Assembly (NCBI RefSeq): GCF_007625075.1
Contig: NZ_QMIE01000001.1
Location: forward strand, 1-64,000
From: Oceanidesulfovibrio indonesiensis
GTDB lineage: Bacteria; Desulfobacterota; Desulfovibrionia; Desulfovibrionales; Desulfovibrionaceae
DNA: 64,000 nt
Reading direction: 5' to 3'
The position numbers and the translations under genes are program-made. The number at the start of each line of letters is the position of its first letter. Position 1 is the stretch's first letter. Below, piece after piece: positions 8,709 to 17,877 of the stretch. The notes under the pieces are model-generated. The model searched no databases, was not told where the DNA came from, and saw nothing but the letters and a program-made list of their open reading frames with translations.

Positions 8709-9284
8709 CTATTCTCCGTTTCGCATGCAGATCCGGCCCGAGGAGAACGCCTGACCGATTTCCTTGCCGATGGCGTAATACCGCCGGGACCCCGGGGCGA
8801 AGAGGACGGGATTCACCTTGGCCATGTCGGCGTGGTGGCCGTCCACGAACTCTTCCTTGACCTTCACGTCCTTGATCTCGCCGATGAACACGGTGTGCAG
8901 ACCGATCTCCACGTGCTTGATCAGCGAGCATTCGAGGACCATCGGGAACTCCTGCACGTACGGCGCGTCCACTATGTCGCTCTTGACCGGAGTGAGGCCC
9001 GTGGCTGCGAACTTGTCCGTATCCTTGCCGGAGACCATGCCCGCGTAGTCGCTCTTCTCCATGAATTCCGGGTTGGGCACGTTCACGGTGAAGGCCTTGG
9101 AATGCATGATGTTGTGGTAGGTTGCCGTGGCTTTTCGCAGGGATATTTGCAGGCATGGCGGATCGGAGCAGCAGATGCCGCCCCACGCCGCCGTCATGAT
9201 GTTGGGCCGTTCGTCCTGAAAGTAGGTGCCGATGACCCACACCGGAGCGGGCTGGGCCAGTGGCTTGGCGCCGAGAGAACGCAT
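8709..9284 (-). CDS. Flavin reductase-like protein (flavoredoxin type)
   Basis: This 191-residue protein matches the FMN-binding split-barrel flavin reductase family: PVWVIGTYF, NIMTAAWGGICCSDPP and KAFTVNVP are typical FMN-site segments. Size and sequence resemble Desulfovibrio flavoredoxin, an FMN protein reported to take part in electron transfer during sulfur-oxyanion reduction. ATG at 9284 is chosen because AAGGAG lies seven bases upstream; the longer frame from 9353 lacks this. The cysteine pair GGICCSDPPC is intact. It precedes the PAS-PP2C gene by about 70 bases on the same strand, with no functional link evident. Confidence 0.88.
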   Translation of the reverse strand: MRSLGAKPLAQPAPVWVIGTYFQDERPNIMTAAWGGICCSDPPCLQISLRKATATYHNIMHSKAFTVNVPNPEFMEKSDYAGMVSGKDTDKFAATGLTPVKSDIVDAPYVQEFPMVLECSLIKHVEIGLHTVFIGEIKDVKVKEEFVDGHHADMAKVNPVLFAPGSRRYYAIGKEIGQAFSSGRICMRNGE

Positions 9285-9424
9285 GGCGGTACTCCTTCGC
9301 ACAGTTTGAGTGTTCCTGGTAGACGATCCACTATTACCTGTTTTTCGCAACAATCACCAGCGGTCGCAAAAAACAACCCGATCAGCACGAAGGCCCGGAC
9401 GTGGGAAAGATGCGGGGATCTTCG

Positions 9425-10597
9425 TCAACGCCCGGGAGAGGTGGCGGCCAGCGCAGGAAATCGCACCACGTAGAAGGGAGGGGCAGCGTTGCCGCTGCCG
9501 CCGGAAAGCGGGGCGGAGCGGTGGAGCTTGTTCACCGTTCCGTAGATGTAGCCGTCCGGACCGTTGGCCAGCCCGTCCACCCAGTCCAGAAGCGCGGGAT
9601 CCCGATACAGGGTGCGGTACTGGCCGTTTGTGTCCATTACTCCCACGGCGGCGTTGCCGATGTCCGTGATGTAGATGTTGCCGTCGGCGTCCATGGAGAT
9701 GCCGTCGCAAGGCGGCCTGGAGCCGAACGCCTCGATACGGTCGCCGAGGGACTCCTCGCTGCGGCGACCGGCAAAGACATCGGCGAGATCTTTGGTTCTG
9801 ACGCGGTACAGGGTGGTTCCGTGCATAGGGCCGTAGTAGAGCCACTCGTAGTCGGCGTCTATGGTGATGGGGTTCAGCGGAACCTTCCACTCTTCCTTGC
9901 CGCCCTGAGGGCCGATGCGCGTAACCGTGCGGCCTGTCTCGAACTCAATGGTCACGGACTGGTCGGCAAGCACGGACACGTGCCCGGTGAGAACGCGTTT
10001 TGCCGCGCCGCTCTTCATGTCCACGATGAGGATGGAGGACTGTCTTCCCGCAGTATCGGTGACGTACGCGAGGCCGTGCTTGGGATCGAGCGCCAGATCG
10101 CTGAGAATGGAGAACTCGACGTCGTCCGGCGGAGGCAGTTCGTGAACGTGGAGGAGCTTTTCGCGCACTGTGTCCCAGGCCACGAGCCTGGGCTCGGCCT
10201 TGCCCAGACCGCCGTTGTCCATAATCCAGAGCACGCCGTCCGGGTCGCTCTGGATGCCGAGTACGGCTTCCAGGCCCACGCCGTCTTCGTTCGGCGCCGA
10301 AGACCAGGCAGGGCTGGGATACGGAGTGAGTCGTCCGTTAACCAATTCCATAACGCGCATGCGCGGCCCGTAGAACTGATGCATGGACAGGAAGATGCGT
10401 CCCTGCGGCGTGATGGCTATGTTGCCGGGACCCTCGTTCAGCATGGCGACGATTTCCAGCGAAGACGGGCTGGGCAGCTGCGGGGTTGTGATGCTCGCCA
10501 CATCCGCCGGGGCCTTGTCGCGCGTAGAGAACACCGTAAATGCGAAGAGAGCCAGGAGCAGGATGATGCCGATTGAGACGCCGCGTACCGAGCGCAT
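9425..10597 (-). CDS. Secreted royal-jelly/gluconolactonase-like beta-propeller protein
   Basis: This 390-residue protein has an N-terminal hydrophobic segment (about residues 8-24, GIILLLALFAFTV) that acts as signal or anchor. The rest carries propeller-type repeats: GNIAITPQGRIFLSMH, VLWIMDNGG, LALDPKHGLAYVTDT, PLNPITIDADYEWLYYG and CDGISMDADGNIYITDIGN. This pattern fits the major-royal-jelly-protein/YvrE family of six-bladed propellers related to SMP-30 lactonases. The start is supported by GGAGGAATGCATCC before ATG at 10597. Substrate is unknown; a periplasmic lactonase or ligand-binding role is plausible. Confidence 0.8.
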   Translation of the reverse strand: MRSVRGVSIGIILLLALFAFTVFSTRDKAPADVASITTPQLPSPSSLEIVAMLNEGPGNIAITPQGRIFLSMHQFYGPRMRVMELVNGRLTPYPSPAWSSAPNEDGVGLEAVLGIQSDPDGVLWIMDNGGLGKAEPRLVAWDTVREKLLHVHELPPPDDVEFSILSDLALDPKHGLAYVTDTAGRQSSILIVDMKSGAAKRVLTGHVSVLADQSVTIEFETGRTVTRIGPQGGKEEWKVPLNPITIDADYEWLYYGPMHGTTLYRVRTKDLADVFAGRRSEESLGDRIEAFGSRPPCDGISMDADGNIYITDIGNAAVGVMDTNGQYRTLYRDPALLDWVDGLANGPDGYIYGTVNKLHRSAPLSGGSGNAAPPFYVVRFPALAATSPGR

Positions 10598-10755
10598 GGA
10601 TGCATTCCTCCACAGAAGCCTTGCGGCCGGACGAGTATGGTCCAGCCCAGGTCATGTGACTGAACATACACATGGTGTGCCTGAAAAGAAATGCGGTTAC
10701 GGAAGTTTAACAATACTTTGACGCGGAGGCGATCAATCCGGTTATCATGCAAAGA

Positions 10756-10784
10756 CGGCCGGCGAATCGATGATCCACCGGCCG
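10756..10784 (-). terminator. Possible terminator after hyuB
   Basis: A GGCCGG/CCGGCC stem lies about 25 bases past the hyuB stop codon on the minus strand and is followed by GTCTTTG. The U-tract is weak, so the call is tentative. Confidence 0.4.
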
Positions 10785-10809
10785 CTCAAAGTGCAATCCA
10801 ATACCGCTA

Positions 10810-12387
10810 CTATTCCCCCCAGCCGCCGCCGCCCGGGGTTTCCATGCGGATGCGGTCCCCGGCGTTCAGACGGGCGTTGAACTTGCCGGGCTTTTCCTCG
10901 CGCTCTTCCTTGCCGCCGCAAGTGCGGACTATGATGTTGGCGCCCTTGATGCCGGCCTCGCCACCCTGAAGGCCATACGGGCCGATGCGCCGGCGCTCCG
11001 ACAGCACGGTGACCTCGGCGTTCGCCGTGAGCTCGATCTCCCGCACCATGCCGCAGCCGCCAGCGTGCGTGCCCGAACCGCCCGAGCCGCGGCGGACAGA
11101 GTATTCCCGCACCAGGAAGGGGTAGGCGTACTCCATGGCCTCCACTGGTGTGTTCAGCGTGTTGGTCATGTGCGAGTGCACGGCGGATTCGCCGTGCGCA
11201 TGCACGGATGCGCCCATGCCGCCTCCCAGCGTCTCGTAATAGGCGAAGGGGCGATTTTTGTGCGGATCGAAACCGCCGATGGTGATGTTGTTCATGGTGC
11301 CCTGGCTGGCCGCTGGAACGGCTTCGGGCATGGCCTGGGCCAGCGCGCCCAGAATCACGTCCACAATGCGCTGGGAGGTCTCCACGTTGCCGCCGGCCAC
11401 GGCCGCCGGGAATTGCGCGTCCACGATGGTGCCGGGTCTGGTGACCACGGTGAGGGGCCGCAGGCAGCCGGCGTTGGTGGAGATGTTCTCCGTGATGAGC
11501 GCCCGGAAGACATAGAGCACGGCCGAGAGCGTGATGGCGCGAACGGCGTTCACGCTGCCCTGGACCTGCTCGCCCGAGGCGGAGAAATCCAACTCGGCGG
11601 TTTCGCCGTCCACGGTGAGCACACAGCGGATGGGCACGAGCTCGTCCGTGATGCCGTCGTTGTCCAGGAAATCCTCAAATTCGTACTCGCCGTCCGGGAT
11701 GCGCGCGATGGCCGCGCGGGTTACGGTCTCGGCGTAGTCCATGAGCACGTCGGAGTACTGCTGCACCACGTCCAGCCCGTATTTGGCGATGAGCTCCTGA
11801 GCCCGTTTGACGCCGGTGACGTTGGCCATGACCTGCGCAGCAAAATCGCCTTCGCGCTCCTGTGGGGTTCGCAGGTTGTTCAGGAAGAATGTGAGCAGCG
11901 GTTCCACGATCTCACCGCCCTTAACGAAAGTGAGCGGCGGGATGATGATGCCTTCCTGGAAGATGGAGGTGGACAGGGGCATGGAGCCGGCCGAGATGCC
12001 GCCCACATCAGCGTGGTGGGCGCGGTTTGCCACATAGAAGGAAGGTTCCGGGGCCGCGTCGTCCGCGAACACAGGCGCCACCAGGGTGATGTCCGGCAGA
12101 TGCGTGCCGCCCTTGAAGGGGTCGTTCAGGATCACCATGTCGCCCCGCTCCATGGGTCGGGCGGCGATGGCCGCCTGCACGGAAAGCGGCATGGAGCCGA
12201 GATGCACCGGAATGTGCGCGGCCTGGGCGATCATCTCGCCCTGGGCGTCGAACAGGGCGCAGGAAAAGTCCCGCCGCTCCTTGATGTTCGGCGAAAATCC
12301 GGTGCGCATGAGGGTCATGCCCATCTCTTCGCAGATGGAAGCGAAGCGGTTCTTGAAGACTTCGATGAGTATGGGATTCACGTCCAT
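10810..12387 (-). CDS. hyuB: Hydantoinase B/oxoprolinase-family subunit
   Basis: This 525-residue protein has the HyuB signature: an N-terminal segment with SICEEMGMTLMRTGFSPNI and RRDFSCALFD, then HIPVHLGSMP, LNDPFKGGTHLPDITLV, and a glycine-rich C-terminus ending ETPGGGGWG. HyuB partners with HyuA in ATP-dependent hydantoinases, 5-oxoprolinases and acetophenone/acetone carboxylase-like enzymes. It follows hyuA by 18 bases, so the pair is certainly co-transcribed. The substrate cannot be read from sequence. CGGAGCAGCC precedes the ATG. Confidence 0.93.
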   Translation of the reverse strand: MDVNPILIEVFKNRFASICEEMGMTLMRTGFSPNIKERRDFSCALFDAQGEMIAQAAHIPVHLGSMPLSVQAAIAARPMERGDMVILNDPFKGGTHLPDITLVAPVFADDAAPEPSFYVANRAHHADVGGISAGSMPLSTSIFQEGIIIPPLTFVKGGEIVEPLLTFFLNNLRTPQEREGDFAAQVMANVTGVKRAQELIAKYGLDVVQQYSDVLMDYAETVTRAAIARIPDGEYEFEDFLDNDGITDELVPIRCVLTVDGETAELDFSASGEQVQGSVNAVRAITLSAVLYVFRALITENISTNAGCLRPLTVVTRPGTIVDAQFPAAVAGGNVETSQRIVDVILGALAQAMPEAVPAASQGTMNNITIGGFDPHKNRPFAYYETLGGGMGASVHAHGESAVHSHMTNTLNTPVEAMEYAYPFLVREYSVRRGSGGSGTHAGGCGMVREIELTANAEVTVLSERRRIGPYGLQGGEAGIKGANIIVRTCGGKEEREEKPGKFNARLNAGDRIRMETPGGGGWGE

Positions 12388-12405
12388 TGGCTGCTCCGAC
12401 GTTCG

Positions 12406-14397
12406 TTAGGAGATGGTCAGGATGAGGTTCTCGTACTCGTCCACCACGGCCGTGGCATACGGCGGTACAAGAAGGGTGGAGGTGTATTCCACGAGCACGG
12501 CCGGGCCGGGGATAACGTTGCCGGCCCTGAGTTCTTCGCGGCGGTATACGCGGGTGGGCTTGGCCTCGCCGTCGAAGATCACCTCGCGGACGCCGAGGTT
12601 TGCAGCTTCCGGAGGCGTTTCTCCGGCGGGCTCCGATCTGGCGAAGGTGGGCTTGGTGGGCATGCCGCGGGCGCGAAGCCGCACATTGACCACCTGCACG
12701 GGCTTGGTCTGGTTACGGTAGCCGTAGGTGCGCTCATGCAACTCGTGGAAGACCTCGACAACGGCGTCCATGTCTTTCGCATCCGGATCGAACGGGGTGA
12801 GAATCTCGTAGGACTGGCCTTCGTAGCGCATGTCCAGGTAGCGCTCGAAAGCCGTGCGCTCCGGGCCGATACCCTCGGCGGCCAGATCATCAACGCCGCG
12901 CGCCTCCAGCGGAGCAAGGGCCTCGGCGATGGATGCGGGCGTGGAGGCGGCCGCCTCCACCATGACCGTGTGCGAGTAGTCCTTCACGATGTCGGCCAAT
13001 AGCATGCCCACGGCCGACAGAATGCCGGGATTCCTGGGGATGAAGACCTTTTCCATGTTGAGGAGCCGGGCCAGGGCCGCGGCGTGCAGGCCGCCGGCGC
13101 CGCCGAAGGAGAAGAGCGTGAACTCGCGAGGATCGAAGCCGCGTTCCACGCTGATGACGCGGATGGCCCGCTCCATGTTCGCGTTGGCCACTGCCAGGAT
13201 GCCTTCAGCCAACTCCACGGGGGTGAGGCCGAGTTGCGCGGACATGTCGGCAAAGGGTTTTTCCAGGGCGTCCAGGTCCAGGGCCATGTTTCCGCCCAGG
13301 AAATGCTCCGGAATGAGCCGGCCCAGGTAGAGGTTGGCGTCCGTCACCGTGATGCTGGAGCCCTTGCCGTAGCAGATGGGGCCGGGATCGGCGCCTGCTG
13401 ATTCCGGCCCAACCGTCAGTGAACCGCCGGCGTCCACGGCGGCTATGGAGCCGCCCCCCGCCCCAACGGTGTGGATGTCGATCATGGGCGTCTTCACCGG
13501 ATAGCCGGAGATGGAGGACTCCATGGTCAGCGAGAGAGCGCCGTCCATGAGCGCCACGTCCGAGGATGTGCCGCCCATATCGAAGGTGATGAGTTTGGGG
13601 TGGCCGGCAAGAGTGCCGATCTCCAACGCGCCAACCACGCCGCCTGCCGGGCCGGAAAGGATGGTGCGCACGGATTCGTGCATGGCCGTGGCCGCGGAGA
13701 TGGACCCGCCGTTGGACTGCATGATGCGCAGAGAGTCGCCCTCGAACAGCCTGTCTTCGAGAAAGGAGAGGTAGCGATGCATCTTTGGCGAGACGTAAGC
13801 GTTGACCACGGTGGTGGACATACGCTCGAACTCGCGGAATTCGCTGACGATCTCGTGAGAGAGAGAGACCGGAACGCCCAGTTCGGCCAGGGCGGAGCCA
13901 AGGCGCTGCTCATGCTCCGGCCTGGCGAAGGAGAAGAGCAGGCAGACCGCCACGGATTCGGCGCCGGACTGGCGCACCAGGTCGGCCACATGCGCGGCGT
14001 CGTCTTTCGAAAGCGGTTCGAGCTCCTCGCCTGCGGAATTTACACGCCCGGGAGCGCCGAAGCGCAGATCCTCCGGCACGATGGGCGATTCGTGGTTGTA
14101 GGCCAGATCGTACAGCCGGGAGCGGTTCTGCCGGCCGATGACGATGACGTCCGTGAAACGGTCGTTGGTGACCAGGGCGGTGCGCACGCCCTTGCGTTCG
14201 AGAATAGCGTTCGTGGCCACCGTGGAGCCGTGCACGACCATGCGGCCCGTCTCAGGGGCTACGGTCGCAAGCCCGGCGAGCACGGCCTCTGCCGGGTTGG
14301 ACGGGGTGGAAAGCAGCTTGTGGACCTTCCACTCGTCGCCATCCTTATAAATCAGGTCGGTAAAAGTACCACCTGTATCGACGCCAATGATGCGCAT
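12406..14397 (-). CDS. hyuA: Hydantoinase A/oxoprolinase-family subunit
   Basis: This 663-residue protein begins MRIIGVDTGGTFTDLIY, the phosphate-1 loop of the ASKHA-fold HyuA family. Later come FDMGGTSSDVALMDG, the second phosphate-type loop, and GAGGGSIAAVDAGG and FSFGGAGGLHAAALA. It supplies the ATP-dependent half of the HyuAB enzyme. ATG at 14397 is chosen because AAGGAGG lies just upstream; an in-frame extension to 14778 reaches into non-coding sequence. A perfect 14-bp palindrome at 14535-14548 lies about 140 bases before the start and could be an operator. No transporter or regulator sits beside the pair, leaving the substrate open. Confidence 0.93.
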   Translation of the reverse strand: MRIIGVDTGGTFTDLIYKDGDEWKVHKLLSTPSNPAEAVLAGLATVAPETGRMVVHGSTVATNAILERKGVRTALVTNDRFTDVIVIGRQNRSRLYDLAYNHESPIVPEDLRFGAPGRVNSAGEELEPLSKDDAAHVADLVRQSGAESVAVCLLFSFARPEHEQRLGSALAELGVPVSLSHEIVSEFREFERMSTTVVNAYVSPKMHRYLSFLEDRLFEGDSLRIMQSNGGSISAATAMHESVRTILSGPAGGVVGALEIGTLAGHPKLITFDMGGTSSDVALMDGALSLTMESSISGYPVKTPMIDIHTVGAGGGSIAAVDAGGSLTVGPESAGADPGPICYGKGSSITVTDANLYLGRLIPEHFLGGNMALDLDALEKPFADMSAQLGLTPVELAEGILAVANANMERAIRVISVERGFDPREFTLFSFGGAGGLHAAALARLLNMEKVFIPRNPGILSAVGMLLADIVKDYSHTVMVEAAASTPASIAEALAPLEARGVDDLAAEGIGPERTAFERYLDMRYEGQSYEILTPFDPDAKDMDAVVEVFHELHERTYGYRNQTKPVQVVNVRLRARGMPTKPTFARSEPAGETPPEAANLGVREVIFDGEAKPTRVYRREELRAGNVIPGPAVLVEYTSTLLVPPYATAVVDEYENLILTIS

Positions 14398-15037
14398 GGG
14401 GCCTCCTTGCGAACAAAATCGGAAAAAACAAGTTGGTTCTGAAGCGTAGCGGAGGATGGAAGATTGCAGAATGGCGGCCGGAGGGCAAGTGCGTTTGCGA
14501 CAGAATCGCGGAAATCGGCCGGTGTCGCGGGTTGTCCCGACGTCGGGATTTTGTCCGTGTGTTGCAATGTTGTTCAGTTCATGCCATGAATGCGGCGCAT
14601 TTTCAGCGCCATCCCGGCTGGTTGTGTGCAGCATCAACTGTGCAGCACGAAGATTGCATGATTGCCTGACCAACCGTCGGAGCCCACCGAGTTGCCCAAT
14701 TTTAACGTGACAGCGGAATCCGGCTTGTGTAGGGATTCGCCGCGAAATTGCCCGAAACCCGACTGAATTGATGTTCAAAAATGCACAGTTCGGGTATCCG
14801 GATTCTCGCGAGTCTTTTCTCGTGAATTATTCCGGGAGGATGACGGGAGCAAATCGACGGTGGATCGGGTATTTCCGGAGCGCACATTTTCTAGGAAAAG
14901 ACTTGAGAATTTCGAGTTTTTCTTTAACCACCCTGGACTTTTTTGTAAAATTGTCGTAAAGCGAAGGCTGTCATTACAAAGGTCTACAGGGGTGTCGCAA
15001 CAAAAACATAGGCCTTCGCAACGACCGAGGCGATTTC
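14398..15037. other. Long divergent intergenic region
   Basis: These 640 bases separate hyuA (leftward) from the M23 peptidase (rightward). No reading frame here has both a ribosome-binding site and family resemblance. The region is more AT-rich towards 14900-15000. It holds the palindrome at 14535-14548 and must contain both promoters, but I could not pick convincing -35/-10 pairs. Confidence 0.5.
14535..14548. promoter_or_regulatory. 14-bp perfect palindrome, possible operator of hyuAB
   Basis: TCCCGACGTCGGGA is a perfect palindrome in otherwise non-coding DNA about 140 bases upstream of hyuA. It could bind a dimeric repressor. On the plus strand it is followed by TTTTG, so a short hairpin is an alternative. 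Confidence 0.35.
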
Positions 15038-16495
15038 ATGGTTTTGAAAAAGCGTAAAGGCAAGTCCGTCTATATTTCTCGCAATCGGTACGCATCTTCG
15101 AAAAAAACACGAGGCGCAGTCCTCTTCATTCCTTGTCTTTCGGCTCTGCTGCTCGGAGCATTTTTTCTTGACCCGTTTTCATGGTTCTCCCATGTGGAAA
15201 GCCGCTCTTCCCGGAGCGTCTCCGCTTCTGCTTCTTCCGCTCCTGTGCGCCATATATCCAAGCAGGAAAACTCCCGGAACCATGGTATTGTATTCGCTTC
15301 GACCTCCATGCTTGCCACGGAGGAGAAGTTCACTGCGTTTGATGACGATATACTCGCGGAACTCGAAGCAGAGGAGGCGGGGTCGGAATGCATTACCGAA
15401 GTTATTCAGAAAGGCGATACGGCATCGACCATTCTCGCTGACTACCTGGCCTATCCTGAGATTATTGCCATGGCCGATTCCTGCGAGCCCTTTTTTTCTC
15501 TCTCCAGCTTGCGCGTGGGCCGGCCTTTCACCGTGACTGTCGAGAACGGGCAGTTCAGGGCCTTCGAGTATGAGATCGACAGTGAAAGCAAGCTCGTTGT
15601 CACCAGGGACGAAAACGGGTTCCAGGCGAAGAACGAGAAGCTGGAGTTCCAGTATAAGACGCACCTTGTGGAAGGCGTCATCAACTCCAGCCTGTTCAAG
15701 TCGCTGACGGATATAGGTGAAACGCCGGAACTGGCCATCCGGCTCGCCGAGATATTCGCCTGGGAGATTGATTTTATTCGCGATGTCAGAAAAGGAGATT
15801 CATTCCGGGCTCTTGTGGAAAAGCGCTACCGCGACGGCCAGGAAATGGGCTACGGCCGCATCTACGCCGCCCATTTTTCCAACCAGGGGGAGCTGTACGA
15901 AGGATACCTTTATGAGGATGCGGACGGCCAGGTCGGCTACTATAACGCGGATGGCGGCAACCTGCAGAAGGCGTTTCTCAAAGCGCCCCTGTCGTTCCGC
16001 CGTATCTCTTCCGGCTTCAATATGCGGCGCAAGCACCCTATTCTCAACGTCGTGCGACCGCATCCAGCCATTGACTACGCCGCTCCGACCGGAACGCCGG
16101 TCATGGCCATCGGCGATGGTACTGTGATCGAAAAAGCCTATGGCCGAGGAGCGGGAAATTACGTGAAGATCCGCCACCCTAACGGGTACGAGTCCACATA
16201 CATGCACCTCTCAAAATTCGGCAAGAGCCTGGAAAAGGGCAAAAAGGTCCGACAGAGCGACGTCATCGGCTATGTTGGCTCGACAGGGCTGTCCACAGGG
16301 CCGCATCTTGACTTCCGGATGAAGCGGCACGGCAAGTGGGTCAACCCCGAAAAAATCGAGAACGTCCGGGCAGAAGGCATTGCAAAAGACAAATTGGACT
16401 CGTTCCAACAGGTGATGGCGCGTCATCACGCCGCGCTGACCGGCCAGCTGGCCGCGGCAGACGATATCCAACCCGAGCCCGCGTCGCTGCAATAA
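15038..16495 (+). CDS. Membrane-anchored M23-family murein endopeptidase
   Basis: This 485-residue protein has a basic cytoplasmic start, one membrane segment (about 27-48), a periplasmic LysM/OapA-like domain (about 115-165, VIQKGDTASTIL), a second domain (about 200-310) and a C-terminal M23/LytM domain (about 325-437). It resembles MepM/Csd3-type DD-endopeptidases that cut peptide crosslinks. Zinc motif HPAID gives H342 and D346; the histidine of TYMHLS is near 390. The usual HxH motif is HLD here (H423, D425), so the third ligand would be aspartate. GAGG lies upstream of ATG at 15038. A strong terminator follows. Confidence 0.92.
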   Translation: MVLKKRKGKSVYISRNRYASSKKTRGAVLFIPCLSALLLGAFFLDPFSWFSHVESRSSRSVSASASSAPVRHISKQENSRNHGIVFASTSMLATEEKFTAFDDDILAELEAEEAGSECITEVIQKGDTASTILADYLAYPEIIAMADSCEPFFSLSSLRVGRPFTVTVENGQFRAFEYEIDSESKLVVTRDENGFQAKNEKLEFQYKTHLVEGVINSSLFKSLTDIGETPELAIRLAEIFAWEIDFIRDVRKGDSFRALVEKRYRDGQEMGYGRIYAAHFSNQGELYEGYLYEDADGQVGYYNADGGNLQKAFLKAPLSFRRISSGFNMRRKHPILNVVRPHPAIDYAAPTGTPVMAIGDGTVIEKAYGRGAGNYVKIRHPNGYESTYMHLSKFGKSLEKGKKVRQSDVIGYVGSTGLSTGPHLDFRMKRHGKWVNPEKIENVRAEGIAKDKLDSFQQVMARHHAALTGQLAAADDIQPEPASLQ

Positions 16496-16518
16496 CCGAA
16501 CCTGCATACTGATCCAAA

Positions 16519-16557
16519 TAACCGGCGGACGAGCATGCTCCTCTGCCGGTTTTTTTG
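16519..16557 (+). terminator. Terminator of the M23 peptidase gene
   Basis: An AACCGGC/GCCGGTT stem with an inner GAGCATGCTC palindrome is followed by seven T residues, 24 bases after the stop codon. Confidence 0.85.
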
Positions 16558-16775
16558 AATCATCCGATCAAGACGCATTCGCCCCATGAATGCCCCCTAG
16601 CAGGTCAGGGCGTTTGTCGCATGCTCAGGATTGCAACGTGATTCAGAGCTGCGGCACTGGAATACAGGTGCGCGGGAAATGCTCTACCAATGGTCGTGCA
16701 ATGGCTGACGTCTACTGCGGTCCAAAAAATCAGACGCTGTGCGTTCCATGCGCATACTCTCCGGGAGGAAGGTCC

Positions 16776-17462
16776 ATGACGATTCAAAGTCGCGTTTCGG
16801 TCTTGAGCTGCATTGCGCTGCTGCTGGTTGCGGTCGGCGCTGCCGCGAGCGAGTTGCCCGAGGGCTTCGTTCACCTCGACGAGGCGGCCCCGGGCGTTGC
16901 GCAGGAGGTGCGCTACTACGGGGAGGACAATTTCGTGGGCGCTCAGGTGGACGGCTATCTCGCCCCGCGCATCATCGCCACGCGTCAGGTGGCCGAGGCG
17001 CTGCAGAAAGTGCAGGAGCGTCTGGAGCCGTTCGGCCTGGGGCTCAAGGTGTTCGACGCCTACAGGCCGCAGCGGGCTGTGGACCACTTCGTGCGCTGGG
17101 CCGAGGACCTGGAAGACACCGCGACCAAAGCCAGGTATTACCCGGACGTGCCCAAGGACGAGCTCTTCGAGCAGGACTACATAGCATCGCGTTCCGGACA
17201 CAGCCGCGGCTCGGCTGTGGACCTGACAATCATCTCGCTGGACGATGGCGTGGAGCTGGACATGGGGTCGGGCTTCGATTTTTTCGGACCGATCTCCTGG
17301 CCTGATTCACGGGAGGTGGGAACGCAGCAACGCGCCAACCGCCTGCTTCTGCGCACCCTGATGCTGGAGCACGGCTTCAACCCGTACCCTCGCGAGTGGT
17401 GGCACTTCAGCCTGGCCGATGAACCGTTCCCAAACACGTATTTCGACTTTCCTGTGCAGTAG
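16776..17462 (+). CDS. VanX-type D-alanyl-D-alanine dipeptidase
   Basis: This 228-residue protein has a signal peptide (about 1-24, cleavage after AAA) and the M15D dipeptidase fold. The zinc motif SGHSRGSAVDLT places ligands at H142 and D149; REWWHF supplies catalytic E207 and third ligand H210. The YRP arginine (R98) that stabilises the transition state is present. Periplasmic relatives (DdpX) cleave D-Ala-D-Ala released from murein for reuse rather than giving glycopeptide resistance. ATG at 16776 is chosen for its GGGAGGAAGG site and signal peptide; an open extension to 16590 lacks both. No vanA/vanH-like genes are nearby. Confidence 0.93.
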   Translation: MTIQSRVSVLSCIALLLVAVGAAASELPEGFVHLDEAAPGVAQEVRYYGEDNFVGAQVDGYLAPRIIATRQVAEALQKVQERLEPFGLGLKVFDAYRPQRAVDHFVRWAEDLEDTATKARYYPDVPKDELFEQDYIASRSGHSRGSAVDLTIISLDDGVELDMGSGFDFFGPISWPDSREVGTQQRANRLLLRTLMLEHGFNPYPREWWHFSLADEPFPNTYFDFPVQ

Positions 17463-17604
17463 GTCCGCCCAGCCACATATATAGTTGCTCTGTCCAGTTT
17501 TGTGGACAAAGATGTTCTGCACGGCCGCTCCAGTCGGGGCGGCTTATTCTTTGCCTGCGCGGAGATGGTGTGGTCCGTTTGTGCGGGACAGGATGCGGAC
17601 TATG

Positions 17605-17877
17605 CTATTTTCTGAAGAAGTAGAGGATGATGCTGATGATGAGGCTGATGACGATGCACGAGGCGATGGGAATGTAGATGCGCGTTCCGGGGCGTTCGAT
17701 CCGGATATCTCCCGGCAGACGTCCCAGGGGGAACTTCTCCCAGATCGCGCGCAGAAACGGCACGGAATCCCACAGAAGCATCAGGCCGCCTATGGCGGCG
17801 AGGGCGATGCCGATGTACAAGAGCAGCCGGCCGGGATTGAAGTTGTCCATGGTTACGAGGTGTTGCGGGGAATTCAT
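17605..17877 (-). CDS. DUF2905-type small membrane protein
   Basis: This protein of up to 90 residues has two membrane segments (LLLYIGIALAAIGGLMLLW and IPIASCIVISLIISIILYFF) flanking FPLGRLPGDIRIERPG, the conserved loop of the DUF2905 family. ATG at 17877 directly follows the TAG of the upstream gene, allowing termination-reinitiation; an internal ATG at 17850 would start nearer the first membrane segment and is equally possible. Function of the family is unknown. Confidence 0.85.
   Translation of the reverse strand: MNSPQHLVTMDNFNPGRLLLYIGIALAAIGGLMLLWDSVPFLRAIWEKFPLGRLPGDIRIERPGTRIYIPIASCIVISLIISIILYFFRK

Noticed and set aside
6481-8754. Open frame of about 757 codons opposite the PAS-PP2C gene
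   Set aside because: It is the mirror of a GC-rich gene on the other strand; the residues are His/Gly/Arg-rich with no domain.
11065-13002. Open frame of about 645 codons opposite hyuB/hyuA
   Set aside because: Antisense shadow of two well-supported genes, His- and Gly-rich, no family signal.
16590-16775. N-terminal extension of the VanX-type dipeptidase
   Set aside because: The extension lacks a ribosome-binding site and would bury the signal peptide.
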